Positions 38,401-46,719 of a DNA stretch of 64,000 nt are shown piece by piece (the stretch's first letter is position 1; each line of letters begins with the position of its first letter). This stretch comes from Geoalkalibacter halelectricus (GTDB taxonomy: Bacteria; Desulfobacterota; Desulfuromonadia; Desulfuromonadales; Geoalkalibacteraceae): assembly GCF_025263685.1 (NCBI RefSeq), contig NZ_CP092109.1:3349001-3413000 (forward strand), written 5' to 3'. The notes below the pieces were generated by a model that made no database searches, had not been told where the DNA came from, and was given only the letters and a program-made list of their open reading frames with translations. The translations under genes and the position numbers were made by a program.

Positions 38401-41361
38401 GTGGTACGTTTCCTGGATGGGTATCGAGGAATGGGCAGGATCCAGAAGGTTTTTTTCTGGCTCGCAGTGGTCGTTCTCTTCTACACCCTGTTCGGTTTTT
38501 TTGCCGCTCCGGCCATTGTCAAGGCGGTTCTGGTCAAGAAGCTTCCCGAAGCTCTGCACCGTGAGGTCGCCATTGAGAAAATCCGTATCAACCCCTATGT
38601 GCTTTCGGCGAGCGTCGAAGGGTTTCGCCTCGACGAAAAAGACGGGCAGGGGGAGTTCGTTGCCTTTGAACGTCTTGATGTCAACCTGGCGGGCGCTTCC
38701 CTGTTCAAGCGCGCGCTGATGATCCAGTCGGTTTCCTTGCGCGAACCTGCGATCAACTTCAGCCGTCTGGATGATCAAACTTTCAGTTTTTCGGATTTAT
38801 TGGCGGACCAAACAACCGATGAGCCTCAACCGGAGACGGAATCCAAGCCGTTTCTTTTTTCCATCAACAATATCGAGATTGACGGCGGCGCCATTCGCTA
38901 CCAGGATATTCCCAGAAGGGTGGACCATGTGGTTGCGGACCTGACCCTGGCCATTCCCTCCATTTCCAACCTGCCGAGCGATATTGAGGTGTTTGTGGAG
39001 CCGGCTTTTTCTGCCGTCATCGATGGGACACCTTTTTCCATCGACGGGGAAACCAAGCCCTTTGCCGATTCTCTTGCCACGGAAATCGATCTCCATATCA
39101 ACGGCATCAACATCCCCCATTATCTGGCCTACATCCCCAATCCCACCGGACTCACCATCGCATCGGCCTGGCTCGATGTGGACACGCAGCTCAATTACAT
39201 CGCCCAACCCACGACCCGACTTGCACTGACCGGAACGGTGACGTTGCGCGAACTGGAGGTGGTGGATGACGAGGGGAACAGCTATCTGCGGTTGCCACAG
39301 CTCAGAGTTCTTTTGGCGGATTCCGACCTGCTGGCCAAGGAGGTCCGCTTGTCCGAGCTCGTTATCGATGCGCCGCAAGTCGATCTGGTTCGCTTGCAGG
39401 ATGAGCAGATTCTTCCCTTTGCCCTCCTGGCCTCACCCGAGGCCGGGAGCCCACCTGGTGCCGGTGAGGTCGATACCGATGAACATCCAGCCGCCGAACC
39501 CCTTAAATTGACCATTGAGCGCCTGCGCTTGAACGATGGTGAGCTGATATTTAAAGATCAGGCCCTGGAGACTCCTGCGACAGTGGCCATCAGTCAGCTG
39601 GCAGTGGCCGTCGATGCGCTCTCCACGGTTCCCGATTCGGTCGCTGAGGTCAGCTGGTCGCTGACGTTGAATCGGGCCGGGCAGTTGTCCGGCAAGGGGA
39701 CATTCGTCCTCGATCCCCTCCAGGTCAAAAACGAGCTGGATATAAAAAACCTGGAGCTCGCGGATTTTCAGCCTTACATTTCCGAGTATTCTCATGTCCT
39801 GGTGGATCGCGGCGCTTATTCCCTGCAGGGCGAATTGTCCTTCGACGCAGGTGAAGCAGAGTTCCCCGATCTTCTCTTTGCCGGACAAACCGCTATCCAG
39901 GGACTGCGGACAAGAGACAGCCAGAGCGGCGATGCGTTGATCCAGTGGAGTGAGTTGCTGGTCAATCGCATCCGCGTTGCCTATCATCCGCTAGAGCTCT
40001 CCGTGGCTGAAATCAGCCTCCACGATCTCGATGCTCAGGTGCTCATCCGTGAGGGCGGCACCTTGAACCTGGCCACTCTGGCCCGAACCGCAGCCGAGCA
40101 GGACGCCTCGGGGGAACGACCGGCAGAGGAGCCGGGTGAGGCCGCGCCTCCGGCGAACATCTCCCTGGAAAAGTTCTCTTTACACAACGGCAAAGTCGTC
40201 TTTCAGGACCGCAGCATTCAGCCGGCTTATGCGGCCGACTTTGATCGATTGAGCGGCTCGGTAACCGGGCTTTCCTCCCAGCCTGGCAGCCGGGCGAGTG
40301 TCGAGTTCGATGGTCGGCTTGATCAGGCGCCGGTCACCCTGAGCGGTGCAACCAATCTGCTCAGCGATGAGTTGTTTGTCGATCTCGAAGTCGATTTCAA
40401 AAACTTCAACCTGAGCCCTCTGTCGCCTTACAGCGGCAAATATATCGGCAATAGAATTGATCGAGGCATGCTCCATCTGGATCTGCATTATCAGATTCGC
40501 GGTACGCAACTGGAAAGTACCAACCGGGTGCTGCTCGATCAGTTCACCCTCGGCGAACGGGTGGAGAGCCCCGATGCCACCTCCCTGCCGGTGGGGCTGG
40601 CCATTGCGCTGCTCAAAAACCGGCGCGGCGAAATTACCCTCGACATCCCCGTCAGGGGCGAGCTCGATGACCCTGAATTTCGCTTGGGCGGCGTTATTGT
40701 TCAGGTGCTGGTCAACCTGCTTACGCGAGCGGCGACTTCGCCTTTCTCCCTGCTCGCTGCATTGATCCCCGAAGGCAAGGATATCCAGTTCATCCCCTTT
40801 GCAGCGGGATCCGCCGAGGTCACGCAGGAGGGTGCGGAGAGTCTGGAGGTCCTGGCCGAGGTGCTTTATGACCGCCCTGGCCTGAGGTTGGACATTGCCG
40901 GTCGCGCCGATGCGGAGCATGATCGCCGGGCAATTGCCGAACAGAGTCTCATGAGGCTTGTGAAGCTGGAGAAGCTCCGCAAGGCAAGGGCGTTGCGGGA
41001 GGATGAGGATCAATACAAGGATGTGGAGCTGAGCGAGGAAGAATATTCTGAATATCTGCCGGCGGCCTACGCAAGATTCATCGAAGCGGTGCCGAAGGAA
41101 GAACAGACGGTCGCCGCGGAGTTGGAAGCCGCCGATGCCGATCAGGAGCTTAGCCTGATGGAAGACTTTTTACTCAAACACATCAAGGTTGAAGACCAGG
41201 ATCTGAGATTGCTGGCTCTGGAGCGCGCCAACACCGTCCGCGGCAGCCTGGTCGCATCGGAAAAAGTCGAGCCCGAGCGGCTGTTCATCATCGAGCCGCG
41301 CCTGGCCGCGGCAGGCCGGGACGATGAAAAACAGACCTTGGTGGAACTGCAGATCAGGTAA
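38401..41361 (+). CDS. AsmA-clan DUF748 protein
   Basis: 986 residues from GTG 38401 (AAGGAG, 6 nt). One N-terminal membrane helix (VFFWLAVVVLFYTLFGFFAAPAIV, about 15-40), then repeated DUF748 beta-rich units in the periplasm (YVLSASVEGFRLDEKDGQGEFVAFERLDVNLAGAS, LSPYSGKYIGNRIDRGMLHLDLHYQIRGTQLES). The C-terminal part (FIPFAAGSAEVTQEGAESLEVLAEVLYDRPGLRLDIAGRADAEHD) is OmpA-like in flavour. Probably an envelope lipid-transfer or assembly protein. Single-gene unit. Confidence 0.88.
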   Translation: MVRFLDGYRGMGRIQKVFFWLAVVVLFYTLFGFFAAPAIVKAVLVKKLPEALHREVAIEKIRINPYVLSASVEGFRLDEKDGQGEFVAFERLDVNLAGASLFKRALMIQSVSLREPAINFSRLDDQTFSFSDLLADQTTDEPQPETESKPFLFSINNIEIDGGAIRYQDIPRRVDHVVADLTLAIPSISNLPSDIEVFVEPAFSAVIDGTPFSIDGETKPFADSLATEIDLHINGINIPHYLAYIPNPTGLTIASAWLDVDTQLNYIAQPTTRLALTGTVTLRELEVVDDEGNSYLRLPQLRVLLADSDLLAKEVRLSELVIDAPQVDLVRLQDEQILPFALLASPEAGSPPGAGEVDTDEHPAAEPLKLTIERLRLNDGELIFKDQALETPATVAISQLAVAVDALSTVPDSVAEVSWSLTLNRAGQLSGKGTFVLDPLQVKNELDIKNLELADFQPYISEYSHVLVDRGAYSLQGELSFDAGEAEFPDLLFAGQTAIQGLRTRDSQSGDALIQWSELLVNRIRVAYHPLELSVAEISLHDLDAQVLIREGGTLNLATLARTAAEQDASGERPAEEPGEAAPPANISLEKFSLHNGKVVFQDRSIQPAYAADFDRLSGSVTGLSSQPGSRASVEFDGRLDQAPVTLSGATNLLSDELFVDLEVDFKNFNLSPLSPYSGKYIGNRIDRGMLHLDLHYQIRGTQLESTNRVLLDQFTLGERVESPDATSLPVGLAIALLKNRRGEITLDIPVRGELDDPEFRLGGVIVQVLVNLLTRAATSPFSLLAALIPEGKDIQFIPFAAGSAEVTQEGAESLEVLAEVLYDRPGLRLDIAGRADAEHDRRAIAEQSLMRLVKLEKLRKARALREDEDQYKDVELSEEEYSEYLPAAYARFIEAVPKEEQTVAAELEAADADQELSLMEDFLLKHIKVEDQDLRLLALERANTVRGSLVASEKVEPERLFIIEPRLAAAGRDDEKQTLVELQIR

Positions 41362-41470
41362 GGCGCAATTGAGCCGGAATAGATGATTTTGGAAAAAACT
41401 GGGAGCGGTGGCTCGTCGGATCGCTTGCTTCATGCAAGCAGCCGCTCCTTGACAGGTGGCGAAAATGATA

Positions 41471-41482
41471 CGACACTTGTCG
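41471..41482. promoter_or_regulatory. Operator-like dyad before the Xre-RES module
   Basis: CGACA-CT-TGTCG lies 28-39 bp before the antitoxin ATG, a usual place for autorepression by an Xre-type antitoxin. Confidence 0.45.
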
Positions 41483-41509
41483 CATGGTGATCAGGGAAGG
41501 GAGAGCGAC

Positions 41510-41935
41510 ATGACCGGCCAGGCCATTGCAAAGACACTCGGGCTTGATGAGCAGGGCGAGTCCCCCATGGCGCTTGTGGAGATCGTGCGGCGCGGCCTTC
41601 CCCGGGAAGCTTTGGAGGCGCTCGCCTCCTCCCTGCGCGTCAGTTTGTCCGATCTGGCCGAAATCCTGCCGGTTTCCCCGCGAACCCTTCAGCGCTACTC
41701 CGCCAGCAAGGTCCGCTTGCTGCCCAAGGAACTCTCGGATCACATGCTTCAAATCGCCAAGGTCTATGTTCGGGCGCTGGAAGTCTTCGAGGATGAGGAG
41801 CGGGCGCTGGCCTGGCTGCATGCCCCCATTATGTCGCTGGGCGGCAAGGTGCCCCTATCCCTGCTTGATACCTCGGCCGGGGTCGATTTGGTCATGACCA
41901 CCCTTGGCCGGATTGAATACGGCGTTTTTGCCTGA
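41510..41935 (+). CDS. Xre/MbcA/ParS-type antitoxin (DUF2384)
   Basis: 141 residues from ATG 41510 (GGGAGAG upstream). Starts further upstream would place the dyad at 41471 inside the gene. An HTH-like region (SDLAEILPVSPRTLQRYSASKVRLLPKELSDHMLQIAKVYVRALEVFEDEERALAWLHAPIMSLGGKVPLSLLDTSAGVDLVMTTL in outline) contains the DUF2384 signature. It should neutralise the RES toxin and repress the operon. It overlaps the toxin start by one base (TGATG). Confidence 0.9.
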   Translation: MTGQAIAKTLGLDEQGESPMALVEIVRRGLPREALEALASSLRVSLSDLAEILPVSPRTLQRYSASKVRLLPKELSDHMLQIAKVYVRALEVFEDEERALAWLHAPIMSLGGKVPLSLLDTSAGVDLVMTTLGRIEYGVFA

Positions 41936-42402
41936 TGCACCTCTATCGCCTTGTCCCCACCAGGTATGCCGCGGATCTTACGGGTGAAGGCGCGCGTCTC
42001 TTTGGTGGGCGCTGGTCCCCCCCGGGCATCGCCCTTATCCACACGGCGCAGACCGTCTCGCTTGCGACCCTTGAATATCTCGTGCACCAGAAATCCCTGG
42101 CCCAGGGACCCTGCCATGTCTCCCTGGTCATTTACGAGCTGCCCGAGGGCGTGGCCACTGAACGGATGGACATCTCCTCCTTGCCCGAAGGCTGGGATCG
42201 GTACCCCTCACCCACCTCGCTTTGGGATTTCGGCAAACGCTGGGTGATGGAAAACCGCTCGGTTGCCTTGCTCGTCCCCTCGGCGGTGGTTCCCATGAGT
42301 CCTGAACGCAATGTTCTGCTCAATCCCTTGCATCCGGACTTCCGCCTTTTGAGGCAGGTGGAAATTCTACCTTACCGTTTTGATGAGCGGCTGAAATCCT
42401 GA
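41935..42402 (+). CDS. RES-domain toxin
   Basis: 155 residues. RES motifs: YRLVPTRYAADLTGEGARLFGGRWSPPGIALIHTAQTVSLATLEYLVH supplies the Arg and Glu, and VPMSPERNVLLNPLHPDF the Ser. RES toxins degrade NAD+ or ADP-ribosylate a host protein to halt growth. Complete and coupled to its antitoxin, so the module looks functional. Confidence 0.92.
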   Translation: MHLYRLVPTRYAADLTGEGARLFGGRWSPPGIALIHTAQTVSLATLEYLVHQKSLAQGPCHVSLVIYELPEGVATERMDISSLPEGWDRYPSPTSLWDFGKRWVMENRSVALLVPSAVVPMSPERNVLLNPLHPDFRLLRQVEILPYRFDERLKS

Positions 42403-42404
42403 TG

Positions 42405-42470
42405 CTAGGAGGCTGTCGGGCCAAACATCCAAATTTTCGCTTCGGCCCGGATAGTCCGACAGCCTCCTAG
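42405..42470. mobile_element. MITE-like palindromic element
   Basis: Perfect 15-bp terminal inverted repeats CTAGGAGGCTGTCGG (42405-42419 and 42456-42470), with a second pairing GGCC/GGCC inside. 66 bp, no coding capacity. Its arm recurs at 25128 and 35263. It lies directly after the RES gene. Confidence 0.65.
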
Positions 42471-42471
42471 G

Positions 42472-42752
42472 GCTTTTTCGGACCCTGGGAAAAAACATCC
42501 CGGATTTTCGCTCACTACTCTGGATGAGGATCTTACGATCATCGTGACGGCTTTAGAGAGCTACCCCCGTTACAGGGTGGATGACCGCGCCCTGGGCCTG
42601 GAGGATGCCAGGGGCGCTTCTGGGATTATGAACGGCGAGGCGGCATGCTGATTCCCCTCTCCGGCGAGGTTTCCTGGCTGCTGCCCAAGGATGAAAAACC
42701 TTATTGGCGGGGGCGGATCATGGAGATAAAATACCGATGGATGCCGCAATAA
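42472..42752 (+). pseudogene. Frameshifted gene fragment of unknown family
   Basis: Frame 1 from 42472 reads ...LDEDLTIIVTALESYPRYRV then DDRALGLEDARG. At about 42612-42617 a one-base loss in GGGGCGC shifts the sense to frame 42618, which reads FWDYERRGGMLIPLSGEVSW and ends YRWMPQ at 42752. The joined text is smooth, so this is one broken gene, cut on its left by the MITE-like element. Not recognised. Confidence 0.5.
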
Positions 42753-42772
42753 AAATTCACGGAGCCTGACGC

Positions 42773-42988
42773 ATGGAAATTGATCTCGATCGATTGAAAA
42801 CCCTCATCACCAAACGCACCGACGAGATCGAAACGATCGTCGCCGGCACCGGCTATCTGCCCCGGACCGTCATCGGCGTCGGCACCTTTTTGCTCGACAA
42901 TGACGGCGACGTTGACCTCCTCACCGCCAAGCAGCGCGTGACGTTCGAGAAATTCCTCAAGCCGCTGCTGGAAAAACACGCCCGCTGA
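42773..42988 (+). CDS. Small hypothetical protein (71 aa)
   Basis: ATG 42773 after GGAGCCTGACGC. The sequence (LDRLKTLITKRTDEIETIVAGTGYLPRTVIGVGTFLLDNDGDVDLLTAKQRVTFEKFLKPLLEKH) is evenly charged with a DNDGDVD patch. Soluble. Function unknown; between a broken gene and a YheU-like gene. Confidence 0.6.
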   Translation: MEIDLDRLKTLITKRTDEIETIVAGTGYLPRTVIGVGTFLLDNDGDVDLLTAKQRVTFEKFLKPLLEKHAR

Positions 42989-43124
42989 AGGCTCACCGCT
43001 GCATGATTTCCAGTGGAGAGATCTTCAGAATCGCGCAACGCGGAATGTAGCCGCCGCCATTAATCGCAGCTTTGTCCGCGGCAGACTTGCTTTGGCGACC
43101 TCAGCAAATTTACAGGAGTGATTC

Positions 43125-43370
43125 TTGACCCGGGAAAAAGACACCAGGCAGACGGAAGAGGGGGTTGAGGTTCCTTACGAACGGATCAACCCGGAAACCC
43201 TGCGCAATCTGATCCAGGAATTCGTGAGCAGAGACGGCGCGGACTGGGGCGATGCCGGATGCAGCCTGGAGGATAAGGTCGATCAGGTGCTTGGGCAGTT
43301 GAAGGCCGGCAAGGCAAGGGTCGTGTATGATCTGAAGACCGAAACGGCGAATATTGTCGTTCGGTCGTAG
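43125..43370 (+). CDS. yheU: YheU-family protein (UPF0270)
   Basis: 81 residues from TTG 43125, with AGGAGT 7 nt upstream. VPYERINPETLRNLIQEFVSRDGADWGDAGCSLEDKVDQVLGQLKAGKARVVYDLKTETANIV matches YheU closely in layout. Function of the family is not established. It carries a 17-residue charged N-terminal extension. Confidence 0.8.
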   Translation: MTREKDTRQTEEGVEVPYERINPETLRNLIQEFVSRDGADWGDAGCSLEDKVDQVLGQLKAGKARVVYDLKTETANIVVRS

Positions 43371-43433
43371 TGGTTGTGGGTGCGGGCGTTCTCTCCGGCA
43401 GGCAGGTGCGAACAGGAGGCCTTAAGGTAAAGG

Positions 43434-43745
43434 TCATCCGTCCGACTCGCCATCCAAAAGAAACTGCCGCAGTTGGCGTTCCTCTCTCATGACATGGACG
43501 ATAAAGACCCTGTTGCCATCGCGCCGGTAGAAAATGCGGCACGGCCTTACGTATAGTTCGCGGTAAATCGAATTGGGCAACTCGGAGGGGACATGCCCGG
43601 AATCTGGAAACCGCTCAAGACGCTCGACGGTTGAGAATATCTCCTTGACGAGGCGCGAAGCGGCCTGTGGCTTGTCCAGGGCGATGTATTCCGCGATTTC
43701 GTCGAGTTGATCCAGCGCCGGGTTTGTCCAGACTATTTCAGCCAC
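43434..43745 (-). CDS. ParE/RelE-family toxin, pair 1
   Basis: 103 residues: IVWTNPALDQLDEIAEYIALDKPQAASRLVKEIFSTVERLERFPDSGH and YRELYVRPCRIFYRRDGNRVFIVHVMRE are the ParE/RelE plasmid-stabilisation signature. It overlaps the antitoxin gene by 13 bp. It would poison gyrase or cleave mRNA at the ribosome. Confidence 0.92.
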   Translation of the reverse strand: MAEIVWTNPALDQLDEIAEYIALDKPQAASRLVKEIFSTVERLERFPDSGHVPSELPNSIYRELYVRPCRIFYRRDGNRVFIVHVMREERQLRQFLLDGESDG

Positions 43746-43990
43746 TTGCGCATCTGCTCTTTGGCCTGGGCATGAGAGGCCGTCCTGCCTTCCAATATCG
43801 CCCTTTCGCCTTTGGACAGCCCCTCCAGCAACGCCAGCCTGCGCTGCATGAACTCATAATCCTCAACATCGACAAGGTAAGCGGCGGGACGGCCGTGCTC
43901 CGTGATCAGAACCGCTTCCTTGCTCTGGTGCAGATCCGCAAGGATTTTCGTCGCTTGGCGCTTCAGGTTGGTGACCAGTTCGACTTTCAT
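43733..43990 (-). CDS. Phd/YefM-family antitoxin, pair 1
   Basis: 85 residues from ATG 43990. MKVELVTNLKRQATKILADLHQSKEAVLITEHGRPAAYLVDVEDYEFMQRR is the Phd/YefM DNA-binding domain; the C-terminal tail (RTASHAQAKEQMRKWL) would wrap the toxin. Toxin gene overlaps its 3' end. Confidence 0.9.
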   Translation of the reverse strand: MKVELVTNLKRQATKILADLHQSKEAVLITEHGRPAAYLVDVEDYEFMQRRLALLEGLSKGERAILEGRTASHAQAKEQMRKWLK

Positions 43991-44048
43991 TGGATGGCTC
44001 CCTGAGTGAAGTGACACTATAGTATCACTTTTTGCCAGCCGTATCCAT

Positions 44049-44198
44049 TTAAATGGAGCAGCATTGCCGAAGGAGTCGTTTCAGCAAAATGTCTTCTACG
44101 TTTTGGCGCTCATCAAGGATGGAGAGCACATAGACCTTGTTTTCAGAAATGCGATAAATGATGCGCCAGGGTGAGGTGATGAATTTTCGATGCTGCAC
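44049..44198 (-). pseudogene. ParE/RelE toxin fragment, pair 2 (N-terminal half missing)
   Basis: From GTG 44198: KFITSPWRIIYRISENKVYVLSILDERQNVEDILL to TAA 44049, only 49 codons. This matches the C-terminal half of a ParE-type toxin (WRIIYRI...VYVLxIxDxRxNxE). The N-terminal half is gone, with the break 12 bp after the antitoxin stop. The toxin should be inactive. Confidence 0.7.
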
Positions 44199-44210
44199 GG
44201 TAGGACGGGG

Positions 44211-44423
44211 TCATTTGTCTCTCAGGAGGTTCTCGAGTTGTGCAAAAACCTCATCTTGTGCAGTGACTTGGCCACTGCGGACATCCTCCTCGCCTTGGGA
44301 TAGTAGTTTCAAAAGACCGATGGCATTGCGCATGTCCTCGTAGCTTTTGGGGTCTTGTAGCACCGCCCTGGGTTCCCCGTTTTGGGTGATGATGACAGGT
44401 TTGTTGTCGTTGGTATTTTTCAT
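44211..44423 (-). CDS. Phd/YefM-family antitoxin, pair 2 (orphaned)
   Basis: 70 residues: KPVIITQNGEPRAVLQDPKSYEDMRNAIGLLKLLSQGEEDVRSGQVTAQDEVFAQLENLL. Typical core, but the N-terminal DNA-binding part is shorter than usual. Its toxin partner downstream is a fragment, so it may only act as a spare antitoxin. Confidence 0.8.
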   Translation of the reverse strand: MKNTNDNKPVIITQNGEPRAVLQDPKSYEDMRNAIGLLKLLSQGEEDVRSGQVTAQDEVFAQLENLLRDK

Positions 44424-44739
44424 AGGGCGCCTCCAGTCTTTTCAGGGTACCAAATAAGGCCCGGAAAGGAAATCGGCCCAAGGAAGGCCGAATCAAAAAC
44501 TGCCGTTTAAACGCCCTCACGTCGCAGGATGACATGCCTGTTGATTTGCCCACTCCGCCTGTCTAATGCGCGATTTTACCCCCTGAAAATCGATCCATAG
44601 CCTGTTTTTAGGGGTGATTTCAGGGGATTTCCCTTTAGGTTCAGCCGCTTAGCTTGGTCCGACCCAAGAAGGCCTCGTATCTGTCAAAGAACTGTGGGTG
44701 AAGATCCATTGCCCGGCCACGGCCCGGTAACTTCGTCGA

Positions 44740-44808
44740 ACCGCCCGGTGCGGACCCGCATGCCGGGTGGTGTGGGGGCTGGGGGTTAAAAACCCCCGGC
44801 TACCCGAT
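44740..44808 (+). mobile_element. 3'-end remnant of a group II intron (domains V-VI)
   Basis: Domain V-like hairpin 44740-44771: ACCGCCCGG pairs with CCGGGTGGT, a 2-nt bulge, then TGCG-GACC-CGCA. Next comes a domain VI-like stem (GGGGGTTAAAAACCCCC, 44781-44797) and the usual end TACCCGAT. No reverse transcriptase lies upstream, so only the tail remains. The rest of 44424-44822 shows nothing else I can name. Confidence 0.55.
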
Positions 44809-44822
44809 TGGCTGAGCGCACA

Positions 44823-45818
44823 CTACGGGCCTGGCCACAAATACAGGACGCCCCCAAGAATCGCAGCCAGCCCCGAGAGGAGGGTGATCAAGAACCCGAC
44901 CACCCCCGAACGGTGGCTAACCGCTACCTCGAGCACGTGCCCCAAGATCCTCCCGGTTGGCCTTGCGAAGGGGGCGAGGAGCCCACCAAGTGCCCACATA
45001 CCCAAGACAAAAAGTCCCGGAAGGACCGCGGTTGCTGCCACTGCCCACACCCATGGGCGGACCAAGTAAGCGGCAAGAACAAAGGTACCGATGACCCCTA
45101 TGCCGCCGCCGAGCAAAGAATTGTCGAACAGCATTCCGGTGACTACCAAGGGCGCTATCAGGTACGGGCTGCTGGTACAGGCGACGAAGAAGAACACTAC
45201 CATCGCAACAACGAGTAGGACCGTAGCCAGGCCTAGCAAGGCAGCAAACACGGTTCCTTTTGAATCGGTGCTGCGGAGCCCGAACAAAATGGACCTGCTG
45301 AGGTGGAGGGAAGCGAAATCGCCTAGGAAGCTTAGTAGCAGCACCGCCCCGATTGACAGAAGGCTGTACGCAGCGACCCAGTGCAGTTGCGCCCAGGAGC
45401 GAACCCGCTCTACAGCTTCCATATCCGGCTCCTCAGCTGTAAGCTCGCGCTCCAACATGACTTCGAGTGCTTCGGAGTACGCGACCCAGGGCGTCTGCGT
45501 CAGTCCGAACGGCTTGCCTTCGATAAGCCCGGAGATCCCGAGAGCACCGACCAGTAGAAGGACGCTCGCCGCTCCAGTTCGCAACAAGCGCGCACGCCAA
45601 GGCAAACCGGGAGCGACGAATAGATCAATCGCCCCGATGGTAGCCCGCAGGACGCCTTGGACTACGGCCTCTCCAGTGATTCCAAATCCGCGGTCCCGCC
45701 AACCATGAACGGATTCCTCCAGATTCTCGCCGAGCTTCGGTGCCAGCATCAAAATCAGCTTAGCCAGACTGACGATCATCAGGCTGACCGCGATTATGTT
45801 TGCGAGAAATCCAGTCAA
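44823..45818 (-). CDS. Orphan polytopic membrane protein (331 aa)
   Basis: Starts with TTG at 45818 (no ATG in frame upstream, no clear RBS). Seven to nine hydrophobic segments, with a soluble acidic loop at about residues 115-145 (EALEVMLERELTAEEPDMEAVERVRSW). No motif I recognise. Codon use and sequence style differ from the neighbours, and it sits between an intron remnant and an AT-rich stretch, so it was probably acquired. Confidence 0.6.
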   Translation of the reverse strand: MTGFLANIIAVSLMIVSLAKLILMLAPKLGENLEESVHGWRDRGFGITGEAVVQGVLRATIGAIDLFVAPGLPWRARLLRTGAASVLLLVGALGISGLIEGKPFGLTQTPWVAYSEALEVMLERELTAEEPDMEAVERVRSWAQLHWVAAYSLLSIGAVLLLSFLGDFASLHLSRSILFGLRSTDSKGTVFAALLGLATVLLVVAMVVFFFVACTSSPYLIAPLVVTGMLFDNSLLGGGIGVIGTFVLAAYLVRPWVWAVAATAVLPGLFVLGMWALGGLLAPFARPTGRILGHVLEVAVSHRSGVVGFLITLLSGLAAILGGVLYLWPGP

Positions 45819-46021
45819 GACGTCAAAAACCCAATAGCCCTATTTAAGAAGCGCACCGTGTAGGCGCATCAAGTAGCCAACAATAAATGGACAGTTTCTG
45901 TATAAAACTGCAAACACAGAAAGTCCGAGCTGTATATAATTCCCCATTAAAATGCTGATATTTCCGTCTTTACCATATACTTCGGCATGTTACAATCGCC
46001 ATGCCTATCACCCTCCCCGGC

Positions 46022-46039
46022 ATAGGCAGATCTGCCTAT
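46022..46039. repeat. Perfect 18-bp palindrome
   Basis: ATAGGCAGATCTGCCTAT reads the same on both strands with no spacer. Could be an operator or the end of a lost element; no adjacent gene explains it. Confidence 0.4.
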
Positions 46040-46101
46040 ACCCGTTCAAAATCCAACCAGAGGGCTGCTGACTCCTCTGCCGCCCTTATTCAAAAACCAA
46101 A

Positions 46102-46137
46102 AAAGGCCGCCCAGGGAAAAAACCCGGTGCGGCCTTT
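46102..46137. terminator. Hairpin terminator with no gene in front
   Basis: AAAGGCCGC pairs with GCGGCCTTT, with an inner CCAGGG/CCCGG pairing around an A-rich loop. A run of A precedes it and TTTCT follows, so it can end transcripts from either side. No intact gene is close on either side. Confidence 0.6.
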
Positions 46138-46352
46138 CTAAAATCCTCTGACGGCAATGATCTTCAACATCACGCCAACCCTCGAAAAAAGCAATTCACG
46201 CCAACAAAAAGCAGCCAATACTCGGAACATTAACGGAAGCAGGAGTGAGTATCAAGGAAAAAGGACACTCGCTGGACTCACTTGTCAAGATGGAAGAGCC
46301 AACAGATGGAAGAGCCAACACGTGGTTTTTTGATTTGCCGCGAAGTAGAAAT

Positions 46353-46371
46353 CCCCGTCCTCTGGGCGGGG
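46353..46371 (+). mobile_element. IS200/IS605-type right-end hairpin remnant
   Basis: CCCCGTCC-TCT-GGGCGGGG preceded by GAAGTAGAAAT resembles the conserved hairpin at the right end of IS605-type elements. No TnpA or TnpB frame is nearby, so it is at most a scar. Confidence 0.4.
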
Positions 46372-46416
46372 TTGTTTACTTTCCTAAGAGCGTCCCGCCC
46401 ACCCTTAGTTCGGCGG

Positions 46417-46719
46417 CTAGTCAGCCGATTCCCCTGAGGGTACTTCGGCAATCTGTGCGTCGTGCCAGACGGCCACAACCCACACCACCTCACCTTTGAT
46501 TCGATAGAAAAACCGATAGGGCGAAACAATTACCTCTCGGTACGGAATGTCGGGAAACTCCGGAAGGGTTCGTCCGGACTCTGGATAGTCGCGGAGGCGC
46601 AAGAGAGCTTTCTCGGCCTTTTGCCGAAAAGAAACCGCCGCGGACGGTTTGTCGCGGCGGATATAGGCCAGTGCTTGCAGAAACTGATCGCGTGCCGATG
46701 GGGAAAAGACGATTTTCAT
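46417..46719 (-). CDS. ParE/RelE-family toxin, pair 3
   Basis: 100 residues: IVFSPSARDQFLQALAYIRRDKPSAAVSFRQKAEKALLRLRDYPESGRTLPEFPDIPYREVIVSPYRFFYRIKGEVVWVVAVWHDAQ is a complete ParE-type toxin. Overlaps its antitoxin by 4 bp. Confidence 0.92.
   Translation of the reverse strand: MKIVFSPSARDQFLQALAYIRRDKPSAAVSFRQKAEKALLRLRDYPESGRTLPEFPDIPYREVIVSPYRFFYRIKGEVVWVVAVWHDAQIAEVPSGESAD

Larger units (their letters stand above)
45819..46416. other. AT-rich intergenic region with mobile-element debris
   Basis: No convincing gene. It holds an 18-bp palindrome (46022), a terminator (46102) and an IS200/605-like hairpin (46353), each listed separately. A plus-strand open frame at 46245-46499 runs through that hairpin and the toxin 3' end and is not believed. 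Confidence 0.5.

Noticed and set aside
46022-46039. dif/XerCD or plasmid origin at the 18-bp palindrome
   Set aside because: The sequence has no XerC/XerD half-site pattern with a 6-bp centre and no replication gene nearby.
46245-46499. Plus-strand 84-codon gene
   Set aside because: Runs through an IS200/605-like hairpin and into the antisense of the ParE toxin gene; no coding character.
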